64,000 nucleotides of DNA from CAZCTC01 sp964501335 (GCA_964501335.1 CAZCTC010000029.1:25654-89653); one strand, 5' to 3'; counted from the first letter of the stretch, positions 17,369 through 26,766 are shown. The notes: a model not told the origin generated them from the letters alone. Numbers and translations are program-made.

Positions 17369-18838
17369 TTGGATGAATTGATCGCCCTGGCCCTCAACAA
17401 AGCCCAGTTGCTGGGCGCGACCTACGCCGACATCCGCACGCAGGAAATCCGCAAGCAGGAACTCAGCGTCCGCAACGGAACCGTCGAGAATGTCAGCGAA
17501 ATGGAAAACAACGGCTTCGGCGTACGCGTCCTGGTTAACGGGGCCTGGGGTTTTGCCTCCAGCGCCCGGCTGACCGCGGAAGAGGTAGAACGAATCACGG
17601 CTCAAGCAGTAGCCATCGCCAAAGCCAGTGCCCTCTTCCTCCAGGAAAAAGTCTACCTGGGCCGCCCCGAAGTCCATCGCGGCGTCTACCGCACACCTTG
17701 CCAGATCGATCCCTTCAGCGTCCCGCTCGAAGACAAACTCGATCTGCTGATGAAGGCCGACGCCCTGATGAATGTCGATCCCAAGGTCCGCGTCCGCAAC
17801 AGCATCCTGGTCTCCCAACGCAAATACCAGCTCTTTGCCAGCACCGAGGGCTCCTACATCGAACAGGAAATTATCGAAACCGGCGGCGCCATTGCCGCTC
17901 TCGCCGTAGCCGGCAATGAAATCCAACGCCGCAGCTATCCCAATGTCTTCCGCGATCAACATGCCGAAGGCTGGGAATTCATCGAACGCCTGGACTTCCT
18001 TAAACACGCCCCCCGGGTCGGCAATGAAGCGGTCGCCCTGCTCACCGCCGATCCCTGCCCCAACGGGGTCACCACCCTGATCCTGGATCGCACCCAGCTG
18101 GGCCTGCAAATCCATGAATCCTGCGGCCACCCCACCGAACTCGACCGCGTCTTCGGCACCGAAGCCGCCTTTGCCGGCACCAGCTTCCTGACGCCCGAAA
18201 AACTGGGAACCTTCCGCTACGGCTCACCGCTGGTCAACCTCGTCGCCGATGCCACCACCCAGGGCGGCCTGGGAACCTTCGGATACGACGACGAAGGCAT
18301 CCCCGCCCAGCGCACCTATCTGGTCAAAGAAGGGCTCTTCGTCGGCTACCTCACCTCCCGCGAGACCGCGGTCCAGCTGGCCCGCCTGCGCGGCGAGGAC
18401 CCCGATCAGGTCCAATCCAGCGGCACGATGCGCGCCTCCGGCTGGAACCGCCTCCCCATCATCCGCATGACCAATATCAATATGGAACCGGGCACCTGGG
18501 ATTTTGAGGATCTCATCGCCGACACCGACGACGGGATCTATATGGATACCAACCGCTCCTGGTCCATCGACAACCTGCGGCTCAATTTCCAGTTCGGCAC
18601 CGAAATGGCCTACGAGATCAAAAACGGCAAGCTGGGCCGCATGTTGAAAAATGCCCTCTACACCGGGATGACGCCCGAGTTCTGGGGCGGCTGCGATGCC
18701 GTCTGCAATGAGAAATATTGGGGAGTGTGGGGTGTCCCCAACTGCGGCAAGGGACAACCCAGCCAGACGGCCCACACCGGTCACGGCGCCGCGCCTGCGC
18801 GCTTCCGCAATGTGCGCGTCGGCGTCCTCAAATCCTGA
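17369..18838 (+). CDS. tldD: TldD-type metallopeptidase
   Basis: A 489-residue TldD family protein. The metal motif HExxxH is present as IHESCGHPTELD near residue 250, followed by Gly-rich strands and a C-terminal Cys-containing segment (GGCDAVCNEKYWG). In E. coli the TldD-TldE pair is a zinc protease that trims unfolded peptides and matures microcin B17. The TTG at 17369 has AGGAGG six bases upstream. The neighbour tldE follows by 25 bp, giving the standard heteromeric pair. Confidence 0.9.
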   Translation: MDELIALALNKAQLLGATYADIRTQEIRKQELSVRNGTVENVSEMENNGFGVRVLVNGAWGFASSARLTAEEVERITAQAVAIAKASALFLQEKVYLGRPEVHRGVYRTPCQIDPFSVPLEDKLDLLMKADALMNVDPKVRVRNSILVSQRKYQLFASTEGSYIEQEIIETGGAIAALAVAGNEIQRRSYPNVFRDQHAEGWEFIERLDFLKHAPRVGNEAVALLTADPCPNGVTTLILDRTQLGLQIHESCGHPTELDRVFGTEAAFAGTSFLTPEKLGTFRYGSPLVNLVADATTQGGLGTFGYDDEGIPAQRTYLVKEGLFVGYLTSRETAVQLARLRGEDPDQVQSSGTMRASGWNRLPIIRMTNINMEPGTWDFEDLIADTDDGIYMDTNRSWSIDNLRLNFQFGTEMAYEIKNGKLGRMLKNALYTGMTPEFWGGCDAVCNEKYWGVWGVPNCGKGQPSQTAHTGHGAAPARFRNVRVGVLKS

Positions 18839-18863
18839 TCGCCCCGGCAAGCAAGGAGCAACC

Positions 18864-20228
18864 ATGCTGAGTGAAAAAGAAATCCGCAAACTGACCGAAC
18901 GCACGCTGGCCCACTCCCGGGCCGATCAGACCCAGGTGTTGTGGTTGGGCATCGACGAAGCCCTGACCCGCTTCGCCAACAACGAGATCCATCAAAACGT
19001 CTCCGAGACCCAGGTCGCCTATGTCATCCAGGTCGCCTTCGGCAAGAAAATTGCCACCGTCTCGACCAACATCCTGACCGAAGCCGGCATCGACCGGGCG
19101 CTGGAACAGGCCGAACAGCTGGCCAAAATGCAGCCCGAGAATCCCGACTTCCCCGGCTTCACCGCGCCGCCGTCCCCGACCGGACAGGCCGCCTACGATG
19201 AAGCCACCGCCGGCGCCACCCCCGAACTGCGCGCCCGCGCCGTCGGCGAAGCCATCCGCTATTCCCTGGACCACAAGGTCAATGCCTCCGGCGCCTTCCG
19301 CACCGGCACCTACCAGTGGGCCATCCACAACAGCCAGGGCCTCTGGGCCATGACGCCGACCACGCTCTCCGACCTCACCATCGTGGCCATGACCGAGACT
19401 TCATCCGGCTACGCCGCCAACAGCAACTGGCGCGTCGGCATGATCGATGTCGCCGCCCACGGCCGCGAAGCCGTCGACAAAGCCCTGCGGGCCCAGAATC
19501 CCCGCCCCATCGATCCCGGCGACTATCCCGTCGTCCTCGAACCCTATGCCGTCGCCGATCTGGCCCACTTCCTGGGCGGCAACGCCGCCGGCGCGGTCTC
19601 CTTCCACGAAGGACAATCCTGGATGAGCGATCGGGTCGGCGAAGCCCTGGTCTCCCCGGCCATCACCCTGCGCGACGATCCTCACGACCCCGATCTCTGG
19701 CCGATCCCCTTCGACTTCGAGGGCGTCGCCACCCGCCCCGTCGACTTCCTGACCCAAGGCGTCGTCGGCACCCCGGTCTACGATCGCACCTGGGCCGCCA
19801 AGACCGGCAACACCAGCACCGGCCACGGCATCCCGCCCTTCAACCCCTTCATGCCCACGGAAGGGCTGCACGGCATGGGCGCCACGCCCCTCCACGTCGA
19901 AATGCTGCCCGGCGACTCCGATCTGCCAACCATGATCGCCGGCGTGAAACGCGGCATCTACGTCACCCGCTTCAACTACACCCGCGTGGTCCATCCCCGC
20001 GAAATGATCGTCACCGGCCTGACCCGCGACGGCACATTCCTGATCGAAAACGGCGAGATCGCCTACCCCGTGCGCAACCTGCGCTTCACCCAGAGTTACG
20101 TCGCCGCGCTCCAGGATGTCCGCGCCGTCGGCCGCACCCTGCACAACGAAAAATCCTACTTTGCCGTCTCCCGCGTCCCGGCCCTCTGCCTGGGCGCCTT
20201 CACCTTCACCGGCACCACCACCTTCTAA
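18864..20228 (+). CDS. TldE/PmbA-type partner of TldD
   Basis: A 454-residue protein similar in layout to TldD but without the HExxxH motif, as expected for the non-catalytic TldE/PmbA partner. Recognisable parts are TRFANNEIHQNVSE near the N-terminus and the C-terminal GIYVTRFNYTRVVHPREMIVTGLTRDGTFLIENGEI strand block. AAGGAG precedes the ATG at 18864; the open frame reaches further left but would overlap tldD. A hairpin at 20244-20279 ends the operon. Confidence 0.85.
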   Translation: MLSEKEIRKLTERTLAHSRADQTQVLWLGIDEALTRFANNEIHQNVSETQVAYVIQVAFGKKIATVSTNILTEAGIDRALEQAEQLAKMQPENPDFPGFTAPPSPTGQAAYDEATAGATPELRARAVGEAIRYSLDHKVNASGAFRTGTYQWAIHNSQGLWAMTPTTLSDLTIVAMTETSSGYAANSNWRVGMIDVAAHGREAVDKALRAQNPRPIDPGDYPVVLEPYAVADLAHFLGGNAAGAVSFHEGQSWMSDRVGEALVSPAITLRDDPHDPDLWPIPFDFEGVATRPVDFLTQGVVGTPVYDRTWAAKTGNTSTGHGIPPFNPFMPTEGLHGMGATPLHVEMLPGDSDLPTMIAGVKRGIYVTRFNYTRVVHPREMIVTGLTRDGTFLIENGEIAYPVRNLRFTQSYVAALQDVRAVGRTLHNEKSYFAVSRVPALCLGAFTFTGTTTF

Positions 20229-20243
20229 TATCTGTTGATAAGC

Positions 20244-20279
20244 GGGGATTTTTGCGCCTGGGAAGGCGCAAAAATCCCC
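20244..20279 (+). terminator. 16-bp hairpin at the end of tldD-tldE
   Basis: Arms GGGGATTTTTGCGCCT and complement around GGGA, followed by CTTCTCTTTTTCC, a pyrimidine-rich run that could serve as a weak U-tract. Confidence 0.5.
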
Positions 20280-20465
20280 CTTCTCTTTTTCCTATCACCT
20301 TACCCGGGAAGTATTTTCTTTCCCCACCCCTCTGCCTCAATCTCACGAAACACAAGTTAAATTGCAACTATCAATACTTAAATTTCACTCATCTTGCTAT
20401 ATCTGTCTTTTATGATAAAATATCACGGCAGTTTCAACCAATCTTTTCTCAAAAAGAGGTGCAAT

Positions 20466-23171
20466 GTGAAACATCGGCTATTTAGATTAACCCCATTTTT
20501 CATCTTAGGCCTGCTCCTGCTCCTGCCCGGCTCCCTGATGCTGGGACAAAAGCTCCCACCCGCACCGGGAGATCCTTTATCTCCCCATCCCATCAATTAC
20601 ACGCTGGCAAGCACCAACCCTTCAAACATAGAGCAATTCATCGAATCCAACGGCGTGACTTATTTCTGGGCCAATGACGGCGTTCATGGCTATGAAGTCT
20701 GGCGCAGCGACGGCACTGCCGCCGGCACCTATCTGCTGAAAGACATCTATCCCGGTGCCACCGGAGTAGCTACCGCGACAGTTCGCTGGTTTGCATCGTT
20801 TAACGGCAGGCTCTATTTCGCGGCCGTGGATCCGGACCACGGGTTGGAATTATGGAACAGTGACGGCACCGCAGAAGGAACTCAACTGTTCCGCGATTTC
20901 AACCCCGGCCCCGCCAGTTCCAATCCCCAGGCCCCTGCCGTCACCGGCCCGCACTTCTATTTTTCTATTTCTATTCCCCAACAGCTCACAGAACTCTGGA
21001 AAACAGATGGGTCGATCACGGGGACGGTCCCGGTTAAAGATATCGAGCAGAGCCAACACATGGGTATTGCCACAAGAATAAGCTATCCCTACGTCGTAAA
21101 CGGGCTGCTCTACTTCAGAGTTAATGTTGAGAACAATATAGGAGGGGAACTCTGGCGTTCCGACGGTACAGCAGTCGGGACCTACGCACTTAACGTCTGG
21201 ACGCCATCCGACAATACAGCCGGACTTCAATCAGTCTTTAATGGGGAACTTTTCTTTAAAAATGCCGACGGCACCCTCTGGAAAAGCAACGGAACTCCGG
21301 AAGGAACCGTCCAATTTAAGGACGGCTCAAATCGCTCGTTTTCCCTCCTGTACAACTCCCCAATTGAATTCAACGGCGCGCTATTTTTCCCAGCCACCCG
21401 CAGCGACAATGTTTCCGCTCTCTGGAAGACCACCGGCAGTGGACGCAGCACAGAATCGATCAAGGAAAATGTCTGGATCCTCTCCATGGTCCGCGTCAAC
21501 AATCGGCTCTTTTTCGTGGTCAATGGGCCCACGACTTTATGGGTAAGCGATGGCACGAACTCCGGCACAACTCAAATTTACATGGCCGGCAGCGAACTCA
21601 ACAACCTGACCGCCGTCAATGAAATGCTTTTCTTTACCACCCAGGATGGAGCTCACGGCACCGAACTATGGAAAAGCAACGGCACCCCGGAAGGCACCAC
21701 GCTGGCGGCGGATATAGCCCCCGGAGACTGGCTGGCCGGCTCTTTCCCGCATAATCTAACCAATATCAATGGCTCGCTCTTCTTCGTAGCCAACGACAAA
21801 CTACACGGCAATGAACTGTGGATTTACAAAAACGAGCAGGCGCAGTTGGTCCGGGATATCAACACCTCCGGACAACCCATCTGGTACGATGGATTGACCG
21901 ATGTCAATGGGACGCTCTTCTTCAAAACTCATTTGAACGAAGGATTTCCTTTTGTCAGCAAAAGCGACGGCACTACAGCTGGAACAACCTTTGTCAGAAA
22001 CATCAACATGGGCCCCGATCACTTCACCAATTTTAAAAACACCCTTTACTTTGTTGGGAGTGTTCCGGTCGGTTCTGTAACAGATAGCACAGGAATCTGG
22101 CGTAGCGATGGTACGGTTGACGGTACCGTTAATGTCATCGACCTTACTTCCAGCCGCTTTTTCATGGGTTTCATACACTCGCTCACACCGGTCAGTGATA
22201 CCCTTTTTTTTGCAGTCCCAATCTATAACTCTAAATCCAGACTATTTAAAACCGACGGGACCTATACCGGCACGACTTTGATTCGAAACATCAACCCAAA
22301 CCAGAATTATGAATTCTATCTTAAATATCTCCAGCCCTTCGGCTCCGTTCTGGCCTTCTTCGCCAATGACGGCACCTACGGCTATGAACTCTGGACCAGC
22401 GACGGCACTTATACGGGAACTCAAATGGTCCGCGACATCAACCCCAACGCCGGCAGTGCCCTCACCGCGACCTTCACGCCCACGCAACTCACCGTCGGCA
22501 ACACCTTCTACTTCAGTGCCGACGACGGCACCCACGGCCCCGAACTCTGGAAGAGCGACGGCACCTACACCGGCACCGTCCTGGTCCAGGATATCTACAC
22601 CGGCGCCCCGGGCTCAAATATCGCCTGGCTCACCGAGGTGAGCGGCACCCTCTTCCTGACCGCCGACGACGGCGCCCACGGCCCCGCCCTCTGGACCAGC
22701 GACGGCACGCCCACCGGCACGGTCATGATCCGCAACTTCTACTCCGGCACGGAAATCTTCACCCCCACGCTCCCGACCGTCATGGACGGCAAACTCTACT
22801 TCACCGTTTCCAGTGCGGACGGCGCAATTGAACTCTGGCAAAGCGAGGGAACGTTCAGCACCACCCTCAAAGTGAAAGAGCTGGCCGCCGCCGGGTCCAA
22901 GGCTGTGGCCACCGAAACCGAAACACTCAACGGCCTGCTCTACCTGATCGTCAAAACGTCGGCCCAGAACTACCAGCTCTGGACCAGCGATGGGACCGCC
23001 GACGGCACAACGATGATCCTGGAAAGCCCCATCCTGCATTCGCTGACCCGCTCCGGCAACCGGATCTACTTCGTCGGCTGGGACGCCAACTTCGGCGAGC
23101 AAATCTGGACCATCGACGTGGTGAAATATAAGACCTACCTCCCTCTGATCATGAGCCGCGCCGCTCAATAA
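20466..23171 (+). CDS. Secreted ELWxxDGT-repeat protein with YLPLIM tail
   Basis: A 901-residue protein. A signal peptide (KHRLFRLTPFFILGLLLLL) is followed by about 17 repeats of roughly 50 residues built around ELWxSDGTxxGT (for example YEVWRSDGTAAGT, GELWRSDGTAVGT, YELWTSDGTYTGT). These probably form beta-propellers outside the cell. The last residues, KTYLPLIMSRAAQ, match a tail often seen on secreted Chloroflexota proteins. The GTG at 20466 has AGAGG upstream and gives a clean signal peptide; earlier in-frame starts do not. No catalytic residues are evident. Confidence 0.75.
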   Translation: MKHRLFRLTPFFILGLLLLLPGSLMLGQKLPPAPGDPLSPHPINYTLASTNPSNIEQFIESNGVTYFWANDGVHGYEVWRSDGTAAGTYLLKDIYPGATGVATATVRWFASFNGRLYFAAVDPDHGLELWNSDGTAEGTQLFRDFNPGPASSNPQAPAVTGPHFYFSISIPQQLTELWKTDGSITGTVPVKDIEQSQHMGIATRISYPYVVNGLLYFRVNVENNIGGELWRSDGTAVGTYALNVWTPSDNTAGLQSVFNGELFFKNADGTLWKSNGTPEGTVQFKDGSNRSFSLLYNSPIEFNGALFFPATRSDNVSALWKTTGSGRSTESIKENVWILSMVRVNNRLFFVVNGPTTLWVSDGTNSGTTQIYMAGSELNNLTAVNEMLFFTTQDGAHGTELWKSNGTPEGTTLAADIAPGDWLAGSFPHNLTNINGSLFFVANDKLHGNELWIYKNEQAQLVRDINTSGQPIWYDGLTDVNGTLFFKTHLNEGFPFVSKSDGTTAGTTFVRNINMGPDHFTNFKNTLYFVGSVPVGSVTDSTGIWRSDGTVDGTVNVIDLTSSRFFMGFIHSLTPVSDTLFFAVPIYNSKSRLFKTDGTYTGTTLIRNINPNQNYEFYLKYLQPFGSVLAFFANDGTYGYELWTSDGTYTGTQMVRDINPNAGSALTATFTPTQLTVGNTFYFSADDGTHGPELWKSDGTYTGTVLVQDIYTGAPGSNIAWLTEVSGTLFLTADDGAHGPALWTSDGTPTGTVMIRNFYSGTEIFTPTLPTVMDGKLYFTVSSADGAIELWQSEGTFSTTLKVKELAAAGSKAVATETETLNGLLYLIVKTSAQNYQLWTSDGTADGTTMILESPILHSLTRSGNRIYFVGWDANFGEQIWTIDVVKYKTYLPLIMSRAAQ

Positions 23172-23190
23172 ATTTTTATGGTTAATAAGC

Positions 23191-23270
23191 ACTTCGCGGG
23201 CCTTTTCAGGCCCGCGAAGTATTTACTTCCGATTAATTTGCGGGGCGACCTTCTGAGGCCGCCCCGCAAA
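23191..23270. other. Two hairpins between convergent genes
   Basis: The first is a perfect 12-bp stem (ACTTCGCGGGCC, loop TTTTCA, 23191-23220). The second is a 20-bp stem with one mismatch (left arm GATTAATTTGCGGGGCGACC, loop TTCTGA, 23231-23276). The second carries the same hexaloop as the dispersed hairpin family. Confidence 0.6.
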
Positions 23271-23279
23271 TTAATCTCT

Positions 23280-23885
23280 CTATTTCTTCTCGGTATCCTC
23301 TGTGGCGCTGTGGTGAAATCTTCTGTCCCCCTCCGCCCTCAACACCTCCACCGTCGGCGCATCGATCGCGCACAGTCGGATCTCCTGCAACGTGGACTCC
23401 GGATGCTCCGTCAGATAATCCAGCACGGCCTGCCAGATCACCTCCGCCGCCAATGCCTTGGGAAAGCCGAAAATCCCGGTCGAAAGGGCCGGAATGGAAA
23501 TCGAATGCAGCCCCTTCTCTTCGGCCAGGGCCAATGCCGCCTGCACGGCCGACCGCAGCAGCCCCGGCTCGTCGCCGCGATTGTGCCAGACCGGCCCGAC
23601 GGCATGAATAACATAACGTGCCACCAGTTTTCCCCCGCCGGTGATCGCCGCGCTGCCGGTCTTGACCCGTCCGTGCGCCATCACCCAGCCCAGACTCTCC
23701 AGCTGGATTGCCGGCCCGCCCCGGCGCGCAATCGCGCCGGCCACCCCGCCGCCATGGAGCAACTGCTCGTTCGCCGCATTGACCAGGGCATCGACGGCCT
23801 CCAGGGTCAGGTCGCCGCGCACTACCGCCACCCGCACCCCCGCCCGCACCGCCAGACTCAGCACCACCTCATTGCTTCCGCTCAT
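23280..23885 (-). CDS. Macro-domain (ADP-ribose binding) protein
   Basis: A 201-residue single macro domain: VRGDLTLEAVDALVNAANEQLLHGGGVAGAIARRGG (about 22-57) is the ADP-ribose pocket of YmdB/MacroD-type proteins, and PALSTGIFGFP (about 142-152) is the phosphate loop. Such enzymes remove O-acetyl-ADP-ribose or mono-ADP-ribose. The last dozen residues (HHSATEDTEKK) and the stop come from the dispersed CTCTGTG repeat, so the native C-terminus has been replaced. It is followed by repeats on both sides and is probably monocistronic. Confidence 0.85.
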   Translation of the reverse strand: MSGSNEVVLSLAVRAGVRVAVVRGDLTLEAVDALVNAANEQLLHGGGVAGAIARRGGPAIQLESLGWVMAHGRVKTGSAAITGGGKLVARYVIHAVGPVWHNRGDEPGLLRSAVQAALALAEEKGLHSISIPALSTGIFGFPKALAAEVIWQAVLDYLTEHPESTLQEIRLCAIDAPTVEVLRAEGDRRFHHSATEDTEKK

Positions 23886-24379
23886 CGATCAACCTCCTAC
23901 GCCGGACGAAGCCGTCTTGCATCCCGCAAATAATTCTTTCCCCGTAAGACGCGACGCGCTGGATAAGAAGAAAATTATTTTTGTTTATGTTTTGGCGCGC
24001 CTCAGAAGGCGCGCCAAAACATAGACCCTTTCCAGAATCGCCCCGGCGACGCTCTCTGAGCCCTCCCCCTCACCTTTATGGCGGCGACGCATCTTCACAA
24101 AGGATCTCCTGAAAGCGCGTCGCACCTGTACCACAATATGGGGGAGGGATGGGAGGGGGCCTGCGCACGAAAACATGGCTTTTTTCTTCCCCTCTTTTTC
24201 GAGTGATTGCTGTTGCAAATGGCTTAAGTTGTCTGATATGCCTCCCCCTCTCCCGCGCGCGGTGCGAAGCAGGAGGCCGGGGGGTGAGGGCCAGGCGCAC
24301 AAAAACATAACCACCACATTTTTCTTTGTCTCTTCTCTGTGTCCTCTGTGTCTCTGTGGTGAAATCCTCTCTTCCCCTC
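23886..24379. repeat. Composite repeat block, no gene
   Basis: It contains hairpin element R6 in reverse (23919-24023, stem GGCGCGCC-TCAGAA-GGCGCGCC), the CTCCCCCTCACC...GGGGAGGG module (about 24060-24160), a 70-bp segment (24180-24250) repeated in reverse at 30430-30505, and a GTGTCCTCTGTGTCTCTGTGG tract (about 24335-24360) like the one at the macro-gene end. Confidence 0.65.
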
Positions 24380-24745
24380 TCAGGCTTCTCGCTCCGCTGC
24401 CACCGATTCCAAAAAAGCCAGCGCCTGCGCCGAAATCGCCTCCGCCGCCAGCTCCGTCGTATCGATATACAGATCGCAGTGGGCCCGGGCATGCGCCAGC
24501 CGGTAATTCCGCTCATCCTCCCACCACGACGAAGGCTCCGCCAATCCCTCCCGCCGCGCCGCTACCTGCGGATCGACATCCAGATAGATCAACCAGTCCG
24601 GATTGGTGAGCTTCTGCCACATCGTCGGCGCCCCCGAATGCTCCTGCCGGATCTCCTTGACCCGATAACCGTGCTCCCGCAGCGTCCGCGCCAGCGTCGA
24701 CTTCCCCGACGAACAGGGTCCCACCACCCCAATCAATGTCGCCAT
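24380..24745 (-). CDS. Small P-loop NTPase / kinase-like protein
   Basis: A 121-residue protein with a Walker A at residues 9-16 (GPCSSGKST), a LIYLDVDP strand and an Arg-rich lid-like segment (ARREGLAEPSSWWEDERNYR). It resembles small nucleotide kinases (adenylate/cytidylate kinase type) but is shorter than any I can name. AAAGGAGG before the ATG lies within the end of the upstream ion-channel gene, two bases from its stop, so the genes are coupled. Substrate unknown. Confidence 0.6.
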   Translation of the reverse strand: MATLIGVVGPCSSGKSTLARTLREHGYRVKEIRQEHSGAPTMWQKLTNPDWLIYLDVDPQVAARREGLAEPSSWWEDERNYRLAHARAHCDLYIDTTELAAEAISAQALAFLESVAAEREA

Positions 24746-24747
24746 CG

Positions 24748-25830
24748 CTACCCTCCTTTGCCGAACCAGCGCAGCGGATTCCAGCGCCCCTTCGGCTTCT
24801 GCAAAGCCGCCAGCCGCTGCCCCGCCTCTTGAGGCCCCGCCAGCGCAATCCGCATCCCCGGTTGCAGGATCAACTCCGCCCCGGGATTCCAGACTACCTC
24901 CCCGCCCCGGGCCTGAACGAAAAGCAACCGCGCCCCGGCCCGTGATTCCAACGCCGCCGCCGTCATTCCCACCAGCGGCGATTTCTCATTTACCGTGAGC
25001 CGGCTCACACAGACCATCGTCTCGCCCGCCATCACCGACTGCTCGATCACCCGCTGGGTGGCTGCCGATACAAAAAACGGCGCCGAAAGTGCCGAGGTGC
25101 TGTAAGCCGCCGAAAGGTTAAAGCCGCTCCGGATATTTTCCGCCAGCTCCGCATCGAACATCCGCATCACCACTTTGATCTCCGGGTTGCGCCGCCGCGC
25201 CTCCAACGCCACATCCAGATTGGTCAGATCGTCCTCCGTACAGGCAATCAACGCCGTCGCCCGATCCACACCGGTCTGATCCAGCCAGAAGCGCTCCCGG
25301 GCATCTCCGATAATCACCGGAATCTTCATCGCCCGCGCCTGCTCCACAAACCGGCAGTCGGCCCGCCGTTCCAATACCACGACATCCTCGCCCAGATCGT
25401 GCAACTGCTGCACCACCCGAAATCCGACCCTTCCCAGACCGCACACAATCACATGGTTGTTGTAAGTTGAAGCCAATGCCATTTGCCAGGACTCCTTCTG
25501 CTCGACGCGATGGAGAAATGCTGTCGTAAAACGCACCACCCCTTCCAGCACAGCGCTCAATCCAATCAAAGGGACAAAGATGAAGAAAAGCTGCGGCAAC
25601 AACGTCTCGGGGAAAGGCACCGGAGATTGAAAAGCGATCAAGGCTAAAGTTACATACAACGCCTCAGCCGGTTGGATCGGCCCCTGCTCGTGATGGACAT
25701 AAAACCGCGGCAGCAACAGCTCGCCCACCAGCATAATCACAAGGAAAATCAACAACGTCAACCGAAACTCGCGAACCAGCAGTCGAGTATCACGCCACCA
25801 GGCCCGTAAGTAACGGAAACGCTTCTTCAT
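24748..25830 (-). CDS. Ion-channel-like protein with RCK (TrkA-N/TrkA-C) domains
   Basis: A 360-residue protein: two membrane helices (about 23-44 and 86-108) flanking a short re-entrant-like segment, a Rossmann TrkA-N domain (VIVCGLGRVGFRVVQQL near 127-143, then ERRADC), and a TrkA-C-like end. This is the plan of two-helix RCK potassium channels, but the usual TxGYG filter is replaced by LIAFQSPVPFPE. Ion selectivity is therefore uncertain. It lies between the phosphatase and the P-loop gene with gaps of 2-3 bp. Confidence 0.75.
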   Translation of the reverse strand: MKKRFRYLRAWWRDTRLLVREFRLTLLIFLVIMLVGELLLPRFYVHHEQGPIQPAEALYVTLALIAFQSPVPFPETLLPQLFFIFVPLIGLSAVLEGVVRFTTAFLHRVEQKESWQMALASTYNNHVIVCGLGRVGFRVVQQLHDLGEDVVVLERRADCRFVEQARAMKIPVIIGDARERFWLDQTGVDRATALIACTEDDLTNLDVALEARRRNPEIKVVMRMFDAELAENIRSGFNLSAAYSTSALSAPFFVSAATQRVIEQSVMAGETMVCVSRLTVNEKSPLVGMTAAALESRAGARLLFVQARGGEVVWNPGAELILQPGMRIALAGPQEAGQRLAALQKPKGRWNPLRWFGKGG

Positions 25831-25833
25831 CGT

Positions 25834-26544
25834 TCAGGCCTCAGGAACCGGCATCTCGACCTGCATCCGCCGCGGCCCTACATTATCACCCTCGGACGCA
25901 TGGAGGACCATCAGGCTGGTATCGTCGACCGGCCGTTGATCGTCCAGCGCCATCGACCGCGCCAGCAGCTCATCGGCCACCTGCTGCGCCGTCCGCGGCC
26001 CCGACCACAGCTCTTCCAGCGTGGTCGGCAGATCCAGATGCACATTCTTCCGCGCGCCGGCGTGACGCAGCCCGTCGGTAAACGCACAGGCCCACACCCC
26101 CGGCGACAACGGCACCTGATCCACCGCCGGCCGGGCATGACGGTAGAAACCCAGCGTCGGCGCCTTGCTCTCCAGACAGTGCAATTCGCCCGCCGCCGTC
26201 CGCACATAGACCGGCAGATCGCCGCAACGGGTAAAAACCAGCGTCCGGGTGGAAAGATCCACCGAAAGGATCGTCAGCGTACAGGAAACCTTACCGCTGC
26301 GCAACGAAAAAAGCGCATCATTGGCCGCCCGCGCCGCCGCGCCGTCGCGCACCCCCTCCGCCAGCTCCGCCACCACCTTCCGCACCACCCAGATACTGAT
26401 GGCCTTGGCTCCGGGGCCCGAACTCTGACCGTCGGCCAGCACCACAGAGACGCCCCCGTTCGGCCGTTCGATCATCTCCAGAGTGTCGCCACCCTGCCGC
26501 ACCGCCCACTTGTCGATTTTAGCTACCGCAATGGAAAGCTGCAT
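25834..26544 (-). CDS. SpoIIE/PPM-type Ser/Thr phosphatase
   Basis: A 236-residue single-domain phosphatase. Metal-binding Asp positions are in VVLADGQSSGPGAKA (about 34-48), CAFTDGLRHAG and the final VDDTSLMVL. RCGDLPVYVRT is the central strand. The family removes phosphate from Ser/Thr, often on anti-sigma antagonists. No sensor domain is attached. It is the first gene of a three-gene operon with the channel and P-loop protein, an arrangement I do not recognise. Confidence 0.75.
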   Translation of the reverse strand: MQLSIAVAKIDKWAVRQGGDTLEMIERPNGGVSVVLADGQSSGPGAKAISIWVVRKVVAELAEGVRDGAAARAANDALFSLRSGKVSCTLTILSVDLSTRTLVFTRCGDLPVYVRTAAGELHCLESKAPTLGFYRHARPAVDQVPLSPGVWACAFTDGLRHAGARKNVHLDLPTTLEELWSGPRTAQQVADELLARSMALDDQRPVDDTSLMVLHASEGDNVGPRRMQVEMPVPEA

Positions 26545-26601
26545 GTAAGTTTATCTCCACAAAGATGACGCCTGACACTTGTGATCCCCTCTGCCGGGAT
26601 T

Positions 26602-26623
26602 ATTATAATTCAAGTTGCAACTT
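26602..26623 (-). promoter_or_regulatory. -10 box and adjacent palindrome upstream of the phosphatase operon
   Basis: Minus-strand TATAAT at 26602-26607. The perfect 12-base palindrome AAGTTGCAACTT lies at 26612-26623, inside the would-be spacer, a position suited to an activator or repressor. No good -35 is seen. Confidence 0.4.
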
Positions 26624-26659
26624 ATCCCATTCAGGCCCCAAAATGCCTATTGTTTTTAA

Positions 26660-26762
26660 GATCCCGCAAATGACTTTTGCCTGGTAAGATACGACGCGCA
26701 GAATGGGAAAAGAGAGTTCTTGGTTTATATATTCGCGCGCATCAGAATGCGCGCGAATATAT
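26660..26762 (-). repeat. Hairpin repeat element, copy R7
   Basis: Reverse orientation. Stem CGCGCGCA-TCAGAA-TGCGCGCG with outer AT pairs ATATATT/AATATAT (26727-26762). It directly abuts the MITE half copy at 26767. Confidence 0.75.
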
Positions 26763-26766
26763 GGAC

